Assembly: GCA_013297655.1 (NCBI GenBank)
Contig: JAAFHV010000014.1
Span: forward strand, 1 to 64,000
Direction of reading: 5' to 3'
Length of the DNA stretch: 64,000 nt
From: Myxococcales bacterium
GTDB lineage: Bacteria; Myxococcota_A; Polyangia; Polyangiales; Polyangiaceae
Part shown: positions 9,401 through 17,243 of the stretch, in pieces
Layout: each line of letters begins with the position of its first letter
Numbering within the stretch: position 1 is the first letter of the stretch
Notes under the pieces: model-generated
The model's database searches: none
What the model saw: only the letters and a program-made list of their open reading frames with translations
Told to the model about the DNA's origin: nothing
Made by a program: the position numbers and the translations under genes

Positions 9401-9609
9401 CCACCGCCACGTCGAACGGCGAAGGCAGCGAGTTCCGCTCTCCGATGGCGATCGCCGTCATCGGTGGTGTCATCAGCTCCACGATCCTCTCTCTCGTCGT
9501 CGTCCCGGTCGTGTACCTCGCGATCGAGAACAGCAAAGCGTTCTTCGCGAAGCTCTTCGGGATCAAACCGAAGACCGAAGAGCCGCACGCGCCCGCCCCC
9601 GCGGAATAG
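6496..9609 (+). CDS. RND-family multidrug/hydrophobe efflux pump (AcrB/HAE1 type)
   Basis: A full-length 1037-residue proton-driven pump with the usual N-terminal signature (ISEIAIKRPVFTVM), two large periplasmic loops and twelve expected membrane helices. The proton-relay residues are present: the Asp pair at 401-402 in GLLIDDAVVVREN and Lys 921 in GLVTKNAILLLDRA. It assembles as a trimer in the inner membrane with the adaptor encoded just upstream. Expression is probably under the TetR repressor two genes upstream. The substrate cannot be predicted. The gene is followed by the second 25-bp tandem array. A 1531-codon antisense frame across it is a GC-rich shadow. Confidence 0.93.
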   Translation: MNISEIAIKRPVFTVMVTLALMVLGFMGYQNLGTDLFPDVSFPVVSVTVPYPGAAPGEVEQLVTKPLEDAIVSLNGIDRLKTYSREGASQVVVIFKLDVDIQKAATEVRERVAQTRYKLPTETKEPIISRIDVGAAAVVTYTLEGGGRSLSETAKFARDVVKPSLEQVDGVASINVLGGAEREVHVDLDMARIDALKLSPIGILQQLKAQNLNVPAGHFDEGAKEISVRTVGELTKVEQIRDIIVATTKDGSSVRLRDVATVEDGFEELRTRIRTNGQPAVSFDVVKQSGKNTVAVADAVKAKLAALEATFPKGYKTSVIVDQSKFIRENAHEVEVAIVFGGAMAILVILVFMLDLRSTLISSVALPTSVISTFFVMYALNFTLNMMTLLALSLAIGLLIDDAVVVRENISKHLERGVDPRTAALEGTKEISLSVLATTLTIVAVFVPVAFMSGIVGQFFRQFGLTITAAVLVSLFVAFTLDPMLSSRFSKAHVPGAKDPFMPVKRPFLWVFESIEGLYRRVLKFALSHKIIVGIGAFLALFSIGPVAGLMGNEFVNAEDRGQFVLEAELPAGTKLAETARLALPAELKLLEDKRFITVLSTLGKNAEVNKVHWRIVTVPKSERTMGINELKDVARKVAYEALPGAKVTVTDPPFVEGANTEAPIMIQVRGATYEELAPLAHEFESAMKRIPGITDLQVKYSPGQPELRVGVDRDKAARAQIPVAQIALALRAAVEGDEAGKMRQGKDEVPIRVRLRQGDRSTVDEVLRMTVQTPQGPMALEDLATVERGEGPSVIEREDRERQIVIWASTKGRSLGEIVPELSTAFGAIKMPPGASYHYDGQIRQMTETNGSMGAAMGLGVIFIYLILASQFESFIHPFTIMLTLPLGFVGAFYALFVAERTMAMGAMIGIILLMGLVTKNAILLLDRALVRVREHGETPLQAILEAGPERLRPILMTSAAMILGMLPTATSNGEGSEFRSPMAIAVIGGVISSTILSLVVVPVVYLAIENSKAFFAKLFGIKPKTEEPHAPAPAE

Positions 9610-9689
9610 CTTCGCTCGAAAGCAGAGGCTTCTCGAGTCTCGTGCGTGGTGGGCGTGGTCTTCGGTCTAGAGGACCCGCTCGCCCTGCG

Positions 9690-9873
9690 AGGCTCGCGGT
9701 TCGAGAGCGACGTGAGGCTCGCGACTCGAGAGCGACGTGAGTCTCGCGGTTCGAGAGCGACGTGAGTTTCGCGGTTCGACAGCGACGTGAGGCTCGCGAC
9801 TCGAGAGCGACGTGAGTCTCGCGACTCGAGAGCGAGGTGAGGCTCGCGGTTCGAGAGCGACGTGAGTCTCTCG
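9690..9873. repeat. Second tandem array of a 25-bp unit (7 full copies plus a partial)
   Basis: Units start at 9690, 9715, 9740, 9765, 9790, 9815 and 9840, with a partial copy at 9865. Each begins AGGCTCGCG (or AGTCTCGCG), has RYTCGAGAG in the middle and ends GCGACGTG. Length and end sequences match the array at 1596-1803, while the middle bases differ. It lies in a convergent junction between the RND pump and a TlpA-like gene on the other strand. Confidence 0.95.
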
Positions 9874-9895
9874 ACCGTTCGAGGCTTGTTCTTGC

Positions 9896-10390
9896 CTAGC
9901 TCGAGGGCGCGGTGGCCGCGACCACGCTGTCGACCGAGGCGCCCGGTGCCGCGGTCCAGACGACGTGGCCTTCGCTGTCGAGGACCAGCGTGGCGGGGAG
10001 CGTTTTCACCCCCAGCTCACGACCGAGCGCGCCGCCACGATCGATCAAAAAGGGACTTTTGACTCCCCACGAGGCGAGGGCCTTCTTCGCGTCGTCCGTG
10101 CTCTCGCCGTCGGCGAGGACCGCGACGAGCACGAGCTTCGCGCCGTTCGTCTCGAGGGCCGACTGCTTCGCGACGAGCGCCGGCACGCTCTCTTTGCACG
10201 GCGCGCAGGTGGGGCCGAACGCGTCGAGCACGGTGACCCTCGCGCCGGTGATGGGCACGTGCACGAGCGAGCCGTCGCTGCTCGGGAGATCGAGGCTCGC
10301 CGCGTGCCCTTCGGCCAAGGGAGCCTTTGGCGCCCCACATCCTGCGACAGCCAACGTGAAGAAAGCCGAGAAGAGAACAGCGAGGCGCAT
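9896..10390 (-). CDS. TlpA/redoxin-like thiol-disulfide lipoprotein
   Basis: A 164-residue envelope protein with a lipoprotein signal (LAVAGC at about 13-18) and a thioredoxin-like domain. The redox-active motif is TCAPCKES, a CxxC matching TlpA/ResA proteins. The later GVKTLPATLVLD contains the cis-Pro strand of the fold. It probably reduces or shuffles thiols in the periplasm, for example in cytochrome c maturation or protection of secreted proteins; partners are unknown. The start at 10390 begins a normal signal peptide, whereas a longer upstream frame is arginine-rich noise. An OmpA-type lipoprotein lies upstream on the same strand, 74 bases away. Confidence 0.8.
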   Translation of the reverse strand: MRLAVLFSAFFTLAVAGCGAPKAPLAEGHAASLDLPSSDGSLVHVPITGARVTVLDAFGPTCAPCKESVPALVAKQSALETNGAKLVLVAVLADGESTDDAKKALASWGVKSPFLIDRGGALGRELGVKTLPATLVLDSEGHVVWTAAPGASVDSVVAATAPSS

Positions 10391-10464
10391 AGGTTTTGCG
10401 GTCGAAGATGGGTGTGGTTTCGTCGAGGCGAACCGAGCGACGGGGCGGCGAATCGTCGAATCGA

Positions 10465-11865
10465 TCACTTGGAGAGCACGAGCTCCACGCGACGATTTCT
10501 GGCGCGGCCATCTGCGGTGTTGTTGGGCGCGATCGGCTTGGTTTCTCCCCAGCCGGTGTACGAGAGGCGACCCGGCTCGACTCCCCGTTTGACGAGGTAG
10601 GCGTGGACCGCCTTCGCGCGCTCCTCGGTCATGCGAAGGTTGTACTTGTCGTCGCCGGCGGAGTCGCTGTGCACCTCCACCGAGAGGCTTTTTACCTCGG
10701 GGTGCGCGCGCAGCGAGGCGGCGACGTCGTCGAGTGCCTTCTCTGCGCTCGCGGCGAGAGCGGCTTTGCCAGTCTCGAACTCGATTGGCGCGTTGGGCAC
10801 GAGGAGACTCTTTCCGTCCGGCGAGGTCGCGGTGCGGAGCGAACGCTTGAGCGCGCCCGTGAGATCGCGGGGAGCCGGCGCTGCGGGGCCTGACGAAGGC
10901 GCAAGGGGACACCCGTTTTGCGACGGGTTCGACGAGCGCACCCCGGGCACGGTGGGGCACGCGTCCTCGCGGTCCGAGATGCCGTCGCGATCTTGGTCTG
11001 GCTCTTCCGCGGGCGTGTCGGGACGTGAAGGCGGAGGCGCGTCCGTAGCTGCCGAGGCGACGGTCGCGGGCGAGCTCGAGCCGGTCGCGACTCCGGCGAC
11101 GTTGTCGAGCGCACGGAGCCCGATTCGAAGAGGCACCGAGCACTGCGCGCTCGCGTCGCCCGTTTTTGCGGCCTTCCCGCACGCCTCCGGATCGCCCGCG
11201 CTGTCGAGCCGCTCTCCGCTTTCGCCGCCGGAATATCCTGCGAATACGCTCGCTTGCGCTTGGATGTTCGATTTTTGCCCCGCCATCATCGCGAAGCCAC
11301 CGAGGTAGATCGAGCTCACCACGTGGGTCGCGCGCTCGCAGCCCTGACCGTGGAGATCCGAGCGCGAGATCTTGGTCGCGACCGGCATCGAGGCAGTGCC
11401 GACGAGCATGTAGTCGGTGCGGATCGCGCGCTCACCGGCGAGCTTGCCGCTCAAGTGGGCGGCCCCGATGGGCAGCTCCGCGTAGAGCTCTTGTGCGTTG
11501 CGGGCCACCTTGCTCTGCGTCTCGGCGTACGGGTGATAAGCGTACTTCGTGCCGTCGCCGATGCACTCGGGGAGAAGCTCGAGCTCCACGTTGCAGCCTT
11601 GTGCCGAATAACGAACGGCGACGATTCCCTCTTGGCGAAGACGAGAGAGGTTCGCGCGGGAGCCCGGATCCCACGCCATCAAATCGGGCTCCGTCTGCGG
11701 GCGCACAGAAGAGCAGAGCACCGCCGAGGTCTCCGAGAACGCGCTGCCGGGGCCGGCCGGCGCCTTCGGATCGCCCGCGATGTTCGGAGTGAAGCAGCCC
11801 GCGCTGACGAACGAGATCATCGCGGCCACGAGCGCGAAAGGCGACGAACGGACGAATCGGGACAT
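10465..11865 (-). CDS. OmpA-family lipoprotein with TSP3-like segment
   Basis: A 466-residue outer-membrane lipoprotein. The signal ends in the lipobox FVSAGC (Cys 24). Residues 25-250 form a myxobacterial-type domain with several Cys and no family I recognise. A Pro/Ala linker and an Asp-rich stretch (DQDRDGISDRED, about 290-301) resemble a thrombospondin type 3 calcium-binding repeat. Residues 360-466 are an OmpA C-terminal domain (VHSDSAGDDKYNLRMTEERA and later GRARNRRVEL), which binds peptidoglycan. It likely ties the outer membrane to the cell wall. The start has GAAGAGG upstream. Co-transcription with the TlpA-like gene downstream is plausible. Confidence 0.85.
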   Translation of the reverse strand: MSRFVRSSPFALVAAMISFVSAGCFTPNIAGDPKAPAGPGSAFSETSAVLCSSVRPQTEPDLMAWDPGSRANLSRLRQEGIVAVRYSAQGCNVELELLPECIGDGTKYAYHPYAETQSKVARNAQELYAELPIGAAHLSGKLAGERAIRTDYMLVGTASMPVATKISRSDLHGQGCERATHVVSSIYLGGFAMMAGQKSNIQAQASVFAGYSGGESGERLDSAGDPEACGKAAKTGDASAQCSVPLRIGLRALDNVAGVATGSSSPATVASAATDAPPPSRPDTPAEEPDQDRDGISDREDACPTVPGVRSSNPSQNGCPLAPSSGPAAPAPRDLTGALKRSLRTATSPDGKSLLVPNAPIEFETGKAALAASAEKALDDVAASLRAHPEVKSLSVEVHSDSAGDDKYNLRMTEERAKAVHAYLVKRGVEPGRLSYTGWGETKPIAPNNTADGRARNRRVELVLSK

Positions 11866-12046
11866 GCCTCTTCAAGGTATCCCATTTCGAGATTGGCCAC
11901 GTCATTCTCGGGCCGACGCGTCGCGCCGCGACCAAGAAGAGGGCAGGAGCGCGAGAGGAACGAGGCGACCCGAAGCGCCGATCCGTGCCGCGCTCAGCCA
12001 GCGCCGACGGGCCGCGCGATCGCTCGTGTGATAGCGTTATCCGTAT

Positions 12047-13330
12047 ATGGCAGCGTCACGTAAGCGAGCGAGTGTCGTCGTGGCCGTCGTCGGTATCGCC
12101 GGGGCGATGATGACGTGGTCCTGCGAGGACGGCGGCGCCATCTCCCAGCCGCCGGCGGACGCCGCCGCGCTCAAGCCCCCGGCGGATGCAGGAGACGCAC
12201 GGACGACCGAGGGGCCGCCTTCGCCCGAATGTGGAACGCAGAGCTGGTCGCCGTTGTCGTGCGGAGCCACGGCGTGCGGCGCTGGGCAGGAGTGCAACGG
12301 CCAAGGCCGTTGCGAGTGCATCAACGGGATCGTCGCACGGAACACGACGTACACTTGCGATCCGACGACTTCGCGAGGCTGCGCCGACGGCGCGTGTCGC
12401 TGCAGCGTCTATGGTACGGAAGGCGCAGGCGAGCCATGCGGAGGACGGTCGCGAACGTGCTCGGTCGGCGTCGAATACGACGGTTGCACGCCGGACGGGC
12501 GCTGCATCATCGGAAACGAGATTCCGAGTGGCTGTAGCAACGGCATCACGCGCATGCGAGGATCGCGCTCGGGCATCGCCTACCAGTGTCGTGCGGGATA
12601 CAACAACGACGACCGACTCGTTCGGATCATGACGACGGCGAACGGGACCTTCACGACGGTAGCCTGTGCCGCTCAGGGCATCGACGACTTCGTCAGCGAC
12701 GGCAGCCGCATCATCGCGCGAATCGGCTCCAAGCTGATCGCTTGCGATGGGGCGGGGAGCCACGCGATCGTTTCGGGGTCACCGATCGCGCGGTTCGCCG
12801 TTGGTGGGGCGAACGTTTACTGGCTCACCGACGAAAATACGCTGTTCGTCTGCCCGACGAGCGGCTGCCAAGGAGTACCGAAGGAGCTGACCACCTTCGC
12901 CACCACGCCAACGCTCATCGAGGCCGACGCGTCGGGCGCGTACGTCGCGACGGGCTCGAGTCTCGTTCGTGTCGACGCTGCGACCGCAGAGGTGACCGAC
13001 CTCTACAGCGATGGCGCCGACACCGGCGTGATCGACGCGTTCGTCGCCGACGATGACACCATCTGGTTCGCCGAGGGAGGCGCGATCTTCTCTTGTCCGA
13101 AGGCAGGCTGCGCCGGCGCGCGAAAGAGCTTTGCGGCGGGCTCCGGCCCTCTCTCCGTCGACGCGACCCGCGTTTGGTTCGTCGAGAATCAGTTGGTGTG
13201 GGGATGCGCGAAGGCCGCACCATGCCTCTCGCCGGCGAAGGCCATCGGTTACCACGCCGACTTCTCCGCCGCCGACGAGACGACCCTGTACGACGGGGCG
13301 CTGCTCCGGTTCAAGAAGACCTTCTTCTGA
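12047..13330 (+). CDS. Secreted Cys-rich protein with repeat (propeller-like) region
   Basis: A 427-residue exported protein of unknown function. It opens with a hydrophobic signal (VVVAVVGIAGAMM) followed by WSC, a weak lipobox. An Ala/Pro linker and a Cys-rich segment (about 60-165) follow, with EGF-like spacing such as CGAGQECNGQGRCEC. The C-terminal half contains repeated short strands of the type YWLTDENTLFVCPTSGC and IWFAEGGAIFSCPKAGC. These resemble the WD/YVTN-like propeller blades found in many myxobacterial lipoproteins. It is transcribed away from the OmpA lipoprotein gene across a 181-base intergenic region, and it converges on the molybdopterin oxidoreductase gene with only 10 bases between. 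Confidence 0.7.
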   Translation: MAASRKRASVVVAVVGIAGAMMTWSCEDGGAISQPPADAAALKPPADAGDARTTEGPPSPECGTQSWSPLSCGATACGAGQECNGQGRCECINGIVARNTTYTCDPTTSRGCADGACRCSVYGTEGAGEPCGGRSRTCSVGVEYDGCTPDGRCIIGNEIPSGCSNGITRMRGSRSGIAYQCRAGYNNDDRLVRIMTTANGTFTTVACAAQGIDDFVSDGSRIIARIGSKLIACDGAGSHAIVSGSPIARFAVGGANVYWLTDENTLFVCPTSGCQGVPKELTTFATTPTLIEADASGAYVATGSSLVRVDAATAEVTDLYSDGADTGVIDAFVADDDTIWFAEGGAIFSCPKAGCAGARKSFAAGSGPLSVDATRVWFVENQLVWGCAKAAPCLSPAKAIGYHADFSAADETTLYDGALLRFKKTFF

Positions 13331-13340
13331 GCTAACGTCG

Positions 13341-15653
13341 TCAGTCGACGGGCCCCACGCTCGCGCGCACCGTCACGACGACCGACTTGGACGCGGGAGT
13401 GCCGCTGTCCTTCGCGTGGCTCTCCAGCGCGACGAGCACGTTCGCCTCGGGGAAATACGTAGCGCAGCACGTGCGGGGGAGGGGATACGGCACGACCACG
13501 AAGCGCTCCGCGACGCGTACGGTGCCGTCGTCGCCGCGGCTCTCGATGTCGACGAGATCGCCAGCAGAGAGACCGCGTTCGGCGATGTCGCCGGTGTTCA
13601 TCATGACGATCCGGCGCCCGTGGGTGATACCCCGATAGCGATCGTCGAGCCCGTAAATGGTCGTGTTGTATTGGTCGTGGCTGCGCACCGTCATCATCAG
13701 CAGCTTCCCGCCCGTCAAATCGTGGCGCGGGATCGGGTTCACGGTGAAACGCGCCTTCTCCGTTTCGGTGTGGAACACGCGGTCGCGGGCGGCGTTTCCC
13801 AGGTAAAATCCGCCGGGTTCGCGCACGCGTGCGCCAAAGCCGGTAAACCCGGGCACCACCCGCTCGATGTGCTCGCGAATGGTGTCGTAGCTCGCGACGA
13901 AGGGGCGAAAGTCGACCGTGGTGCGACCGCGGAGCGTCTTCTCGGCGATGCCGGCGACGATCGCGACCTCGCTCTTCAACGAGGCCGAAGCGGGAGGCAA
14001 GCTGCCCTCCGAGCGGCTCACCACGCTCATCGAGTTTTCGACGGTGACGAACTGCGGACCGGAGGCCTGCATGTCGATCTCGGTGCGACCGAGACAAGGC
14101 AATAACAACGCCTCTTCGCCCGTGATCAGATGACCGCGGTTCAGCTTGGTCGCGACTTGCACCGTGAGCTTGCAGCGGCGCATGCCCTCGGCCGTTCGTT
14201 CGGTATCGGGCGCGGCCGACACGAAGTTGCCGCCGAGGCCCATGAACACGTCGATTTCGCCGGCGAGCATCGCAGAGATCGTGGCGATCGTGTCGTATCC
14301 GTATTCGCGCGGGGGCTCGAACGCGAACTCGTAAGCGAGCGCGTCGAGGAACGCGGGGGGCATCTTTTCCCATATGCCCATCGTGCGATCGCCCTGCACG
14401 TTGCTATGGCCACGAACGGGGCAGGCGCCGGCGCCGGGGCGGCCCACGTTTCCGCGGAGGAGCAGAGTGCTCACGATCTCGCGCACGTTCGCGACGCCGT
14501 TTTTGTGCTGCGTCACGCCCATCGCCCAACACACAATCGTCGCTTTGGACTCGATCATCACCCGCGCCGCCGCCACGATCGTGTCGCGCGCGACGCCGCT
14601 GCCTTCCACGATCTCTTCCCAGGTGGTGCCGCGCACGTCGGCGGCGAGGAGCTCGAAGCCGTCGGTGTGCTCCTCGATGAACGTATGATCGAGCACGGTG
14701 CCGGGCGCTTCGTCCTCCCGCTCGAGCATCTCTTTCATGATGCCCTTGAAGAGCGCCACGTCGCCGTTGATGCGCACGTGCACGAAGAGCGAGGCGAGCG
14801 CGGTGCCGCCGCCGAGCACGTCGACCGGCTCTTGAGGGTGCGCAAATTTGCGGGTCCCGGCCTCGTCCATCGGGTTCACCGACACGATCGTGGCGCCGCG
14901 GAGCTTGGCCTCGCGGAGGGTGGTGAGCATGCGGGGGTGGTTCGTGCCCGGGTTTTGCCCCACCACGAAGATCGCGTCGGCGTGCGCGAAGTCATCCAGG
15001 GTGACGGTGCCTTTGCCGACCCCGAGCGCCTCCACCATGCCGTGCCCGCTCGACTCGTGGCACATGTTCGAGCAGTCCGGCAGGTTGTTGGTGCCGAAGA
15101 GGCGCGCGAACAGTTGATAAAGGAACGCCGCTTCGTTGCTCGTGCGACCAGAGGTGTAAAACGCGGCTCGGTTCGGCGACGGCATCGCGCGGAGGCGCTC
15201 GGCAATGAGCGAAAACGCGTCGTCCCAGGAGATAGGCTCGTAATGCGATTGGCCACGACGGAGCACCACCGGCTCGGTGAGACGGCCTTGCTCGTTGTGC
15301 CAAAAGTCGGATTGTTTGCCGAGCTCCTCCACGCTCCATTTGGCGAAGAACGCGCGGTCGATGCGGGCGAGGGTGGCCTCCGAAGCCACCGCTTTTGCGC
15401 CATTTTCGCAGAACTCGAACGACGAACGATGCTCCCCCGGCTCTGGCCACGCACATCCGGGGCAGTCGAAACCCTTTACCTGGTTCGTGCCGAGGAGGGT
15501 GAGCGAGCGCCGTATCCCCATGTGGCCAACGGCGTGCTTCATCGTTTGCACGATCGCGTTGCTGCCGCCCGCTCCCATCGCCGGGCTCGTGATGGTGGGC
15601 GCCTCCGACTCGAGCGGAGGTTGCGCGGACGTGCGCGGAAGCGTGACGCTCAT
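13341..15653 (-). CDS. FdhF/YdeP-type molybdopterin oxidoreductase
   Basis: A 770-residue member of the DMSO-reductase superfamily, close to the YdeP branch of formate-dehydrogenase-like proteins. Near the N terminus it has CPGC (about 64-67). It also has FYTSGRTSNEAAFLYQLFARLFG and a CHESSGHG block near the cofactor site, and a C-terminal molydopterin-dinucleotide-binding domain (HDQYNTT, ARxxGxxxGD-like strand). It likely uses a bis-MGD Mo cofactor in the cytoplasm; no electron-transfer subunits are encoded beside it, and the substrate is unknown. The ATG at 15653 overlaps the fdhD stop as ATGA, so translation is coupled. This decides the start against a longer frame beginning at 15683. Confidence 0.87.
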   Translation of the reverse strand: MSVTLPRTSAQPPLESEAPTITSPAMGAGGSNAIVQTMKHAVGHMGIRRSLTLLGTNQVKGFDCPGCAWPEPGEHRSSFEFCENGAKAVASEATLARIDRAFFAKWSVEELGKQSDFWHNEQGRLTEPVVLRRGQSHYEPISWDDAFSLIAERLRAMPSPNRAAFYTSGRTSNEAAFLYQLFARLFGTNNLPDCSNMCHESSGHGMVEALGVGKGTVTLDDFAHADAIFVVGQNPGTNHPRMLTTLREAKLRGATIVSVNPMDEAGTRKFAHPQEPVDVLGGGTALASLFVHVRINGDVALFKGIMKEMLEREDEAPGTVLDHTFIEEHTDGFELLAADVRGTTWEEIVEGSGVARDTIVAAARVMIESKATIVCWAMGVTQHKNGVANVREIVSTLLLRGNVGRPGAGACPVRGHSNVQGDRTMGIWEKMPPAFLDALAYEFAFEPPREYGYDTIATISAMLAGEIDVFMGLGGNFVSAAPDTERTAEGMRRCKLTVQVATKLNRGHLITGEEALLLPCLGRTEIDMQASGPQFVTVENSMSVVSRSEGSLPPASASLKSEVAIVAGIAEKTLRGRTTVDFRPFVASYDTIREHIERVVPGFTGFGARVREPGGFYLGNAARDRVFHTETEKARFTVNPIPRHDLTGGKLLMMTVRSHDQYNTTIYGLDDRYRGITHGRRIVMMNTGDIAERGLSAGDLVDIESRGDDGTVRVAERFVVVPYPLPRTCCATYFPEANVLVALESHAKDSGTPASKSVVVTVRASVGPVD

Positions 15654-16609
15654 GGTTGGGCTCCGATCACGCGCTCGGCGCACGTGTACACGTTGAAGTG
15701 GCCGTCGCGCACGAAGCCGAGCACGGTGAGGCCCTCCGCGCGCGCGAGCTCCACCGCGAGGCTCGAGGGGGCACCCACCGCGGCGAGCACGCCGATCCCG
15801 GCCATCACCGCTTTTTGCACCAGCTCGAAGCTCGCGCGTCCGCTCACGAGGAGCACCGTGTCACGAAGCGGAAGTGCGCCCGCGCGGAGCCGCTCGCCGA
15901 CCACCTTGTCGACCGCGTTGTGACGCCCAACGTCCTCGCGCAGCACCAAGAGCGCGCCGCTCGAATCGAAGAGCCCCGCTGCGTGGAGCCCACCCGTCCG
16001 CGCGAAGGTGGCCTGCGCGGCGCGGAGGCGCGCGGGGAGCGCGTGAATCGTCTCCGGAGCGACGCGCGGGGAGCAAAAATCGAGCGCGTCATGCGCCGCC
16101 GCCCGGACCGCGTCGAGGGAGGTTTTCCCGCACACGCCGCAGCTCGAGCTCGTATAAAAATGGCGCTCGAGCCGCTTCGGATCGAAGCCCGCGTCGCTCG
16201 CGACGGTCACGCGGACCACGTTGCTCGTGCCGTCGTCGCGTCCGTTCGCGGCAGGTCCGCAGTGGCGTGCGTCCATCACGTGCTCGCGCGTGCGGACGAT
16301 GCCCTCCGACACGAGGAACCCGAGGGCGAGCTCGAGATCGTCGCCCGGCGTGCGCATCGTCACGGACAGGGTTTTTTCCTCGCGGATCGTGCTCGTCTCC
16401 CAGCGGAGGCGGATCTCGAGCGGCTCCTCTACCGCGAGCTCGTCGTCACGCGAGACTGCCGCGTCGCCGTCGATGCGCACCATCGTGACTTTGCTCGTGC
16501 GCGTGCTCGCGGTCCTGTGGTCGCGAACCAGCTCGCGCACGAGCGAAGGATCTCGCGACTCGTGCGGCTCGTTTGCAGGCTCGGACGGCTGGATGCTCGC
16601 TTCCGTCAT
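15650..16609 (-). CDS. fdhD: FdhD sulfurtransferase for formate dehydrogenase-type enzymes
   Basis: FdhD passes sulfur from a cysteine desulfurase to the Mo-bis-MGD cofactor, an activation step for formate dehydrogenases. From the ATG at 16609 the protein is 319 residues. It contains the catalytic pair in SSSCGVCGKTS (Cys 157 and Cys 160) and the GRHNAVDKV motif. In-frame starts further upstream (16636, 16690) would add a weakly conserved leader. The gene overlaps the downstream molybdopterin oxidoreductase by four bases. That fits a maturase made together with its client. E. coli FdhD is somewhat shorter; the extra length is an N-terminal acidic tail. Confidence 0.9.
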   Translation of the reverse strand: MTEASIQPSEPANEPHESRDPSLVRELVRDHRTASTRTSKVTMVRIDGDAAVSRDDELAVEEPLEIRLRWETSTIREEKTLSVTMRTPGDDLELALGFLVSEGIVRTREHVMDARHCGPAANGRDDGTSNVVRVTVASDAGFDPKRLERHFYTSSSCGVCGKTSLDAVRAAAHDALDFCSPRVAPETIHALPARLRAAQATFARTGGLHAAGLFDSSGALLVLREDVGRHNAVDKVVGERLRAGALPLRDTVLLVSGRASFELVQKAVMAGIGVLAAVGAPSSLAVELARAEGLTVLGFVRDGHFNVYTCAERVIGAQP

Positions 16610-16874
16610 GCATGCCTCGTGTTGGTCGGTCTGCATGGGGATGCCGCTCGCTCGCAGCTCGCACGATGGGTCGTCACTCGGCGCTGGCACATGCGCTCAG
16701 CACGCTCTGTTTTTGTCATGGCTTACGCAACGATGCGAACGTGTTCTCGTGCCGCGATGCGTCCGAAAAAGGGGCGAAGCGATCCCGACGGGCAAACGAA
16801 GGCCACCGGCCCGTCGCGCGTCGCTCCTTTCTCCTCCCGGTTGCGATCGTGCGCCACCTACGCGAGGCTCGGGC

Positions 16875-17225
16875 ATGGCATCCCGATGGACGTTCGTTTC
16901 GACCGATGCGTTCGTCGGCTTCATGGAGCACGAGCGGCTGGACGAGGTGTTGCTCGCCGACATCGAGCCGCTCCCAACCCTCGGCGCGCTCCCCACCGAG
17001 GTGCGCTTCACGTGGTGGTCGCACGACAAGGGTGGCCGCGTTCCCTACCGCGCGAGGGCGAGGGGCGTCGGCGCGTGGCAGCTCACGGGCGCGCGCGACG
17101 AGGCGCCGATTGGCTTCGGCTGTGGCGCGGGCAAGGGCGTGCACCTCGTGATGACGGTGCCGAGCGACCTCGAGCTTCGATGCGACGAGCTCGAGGTCAA
17201 ACGCGGACGACGCGAGAAGCTCTGA
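16875..17225 (+). CDS. Hypothetical protein, 116 residues
   Basis: A small soluble protein with no signal or membrane segment and no family I recognise. The sequence is mixed alpha/beta in character: it opens MASRWTFVSTDAFVGFMEHE and has an acidic stretch around EVLLADIEPLPT and a Gly-rich GFGCGAGKGVHL. The open frame extends far upstream, but the part before 16875 is antisense to fdhD. The ATG at 16875 is the first credible start. It converges on the bestrophin gene, 18 bases away. The 265 bases between the fdhD start and this gene show nothing I can name. Confidence 0.6.
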   Translation: MASRWTFVSTDAFVGFMEHERLDEVLLADIEPLPTLGALPTEVRFTWWSHDKGGRVPYRARARGVGAWQLTGARDEAPIGFGCGAGKGVHLVMTVPSDLELRCDELEVKRGRREKL

Positions 17226-17243
17226 ATCGAGGAGCGACGCGGC

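Noticed and set aside
4993-9588. A 1531-codon minus-strand open frame across the RND operon
   Set aside because: It is rich in Arg, Asp, Glu, His and Gly with no domain, and it is antisense to two certain genes. Long antisense frames are common at this GC content.
16221-16874. Upstream extension of the small hypothetical gene
   Set aside because: Antisense to fdhD and unlike a protein; the ATG at 16875 is the first credible start.
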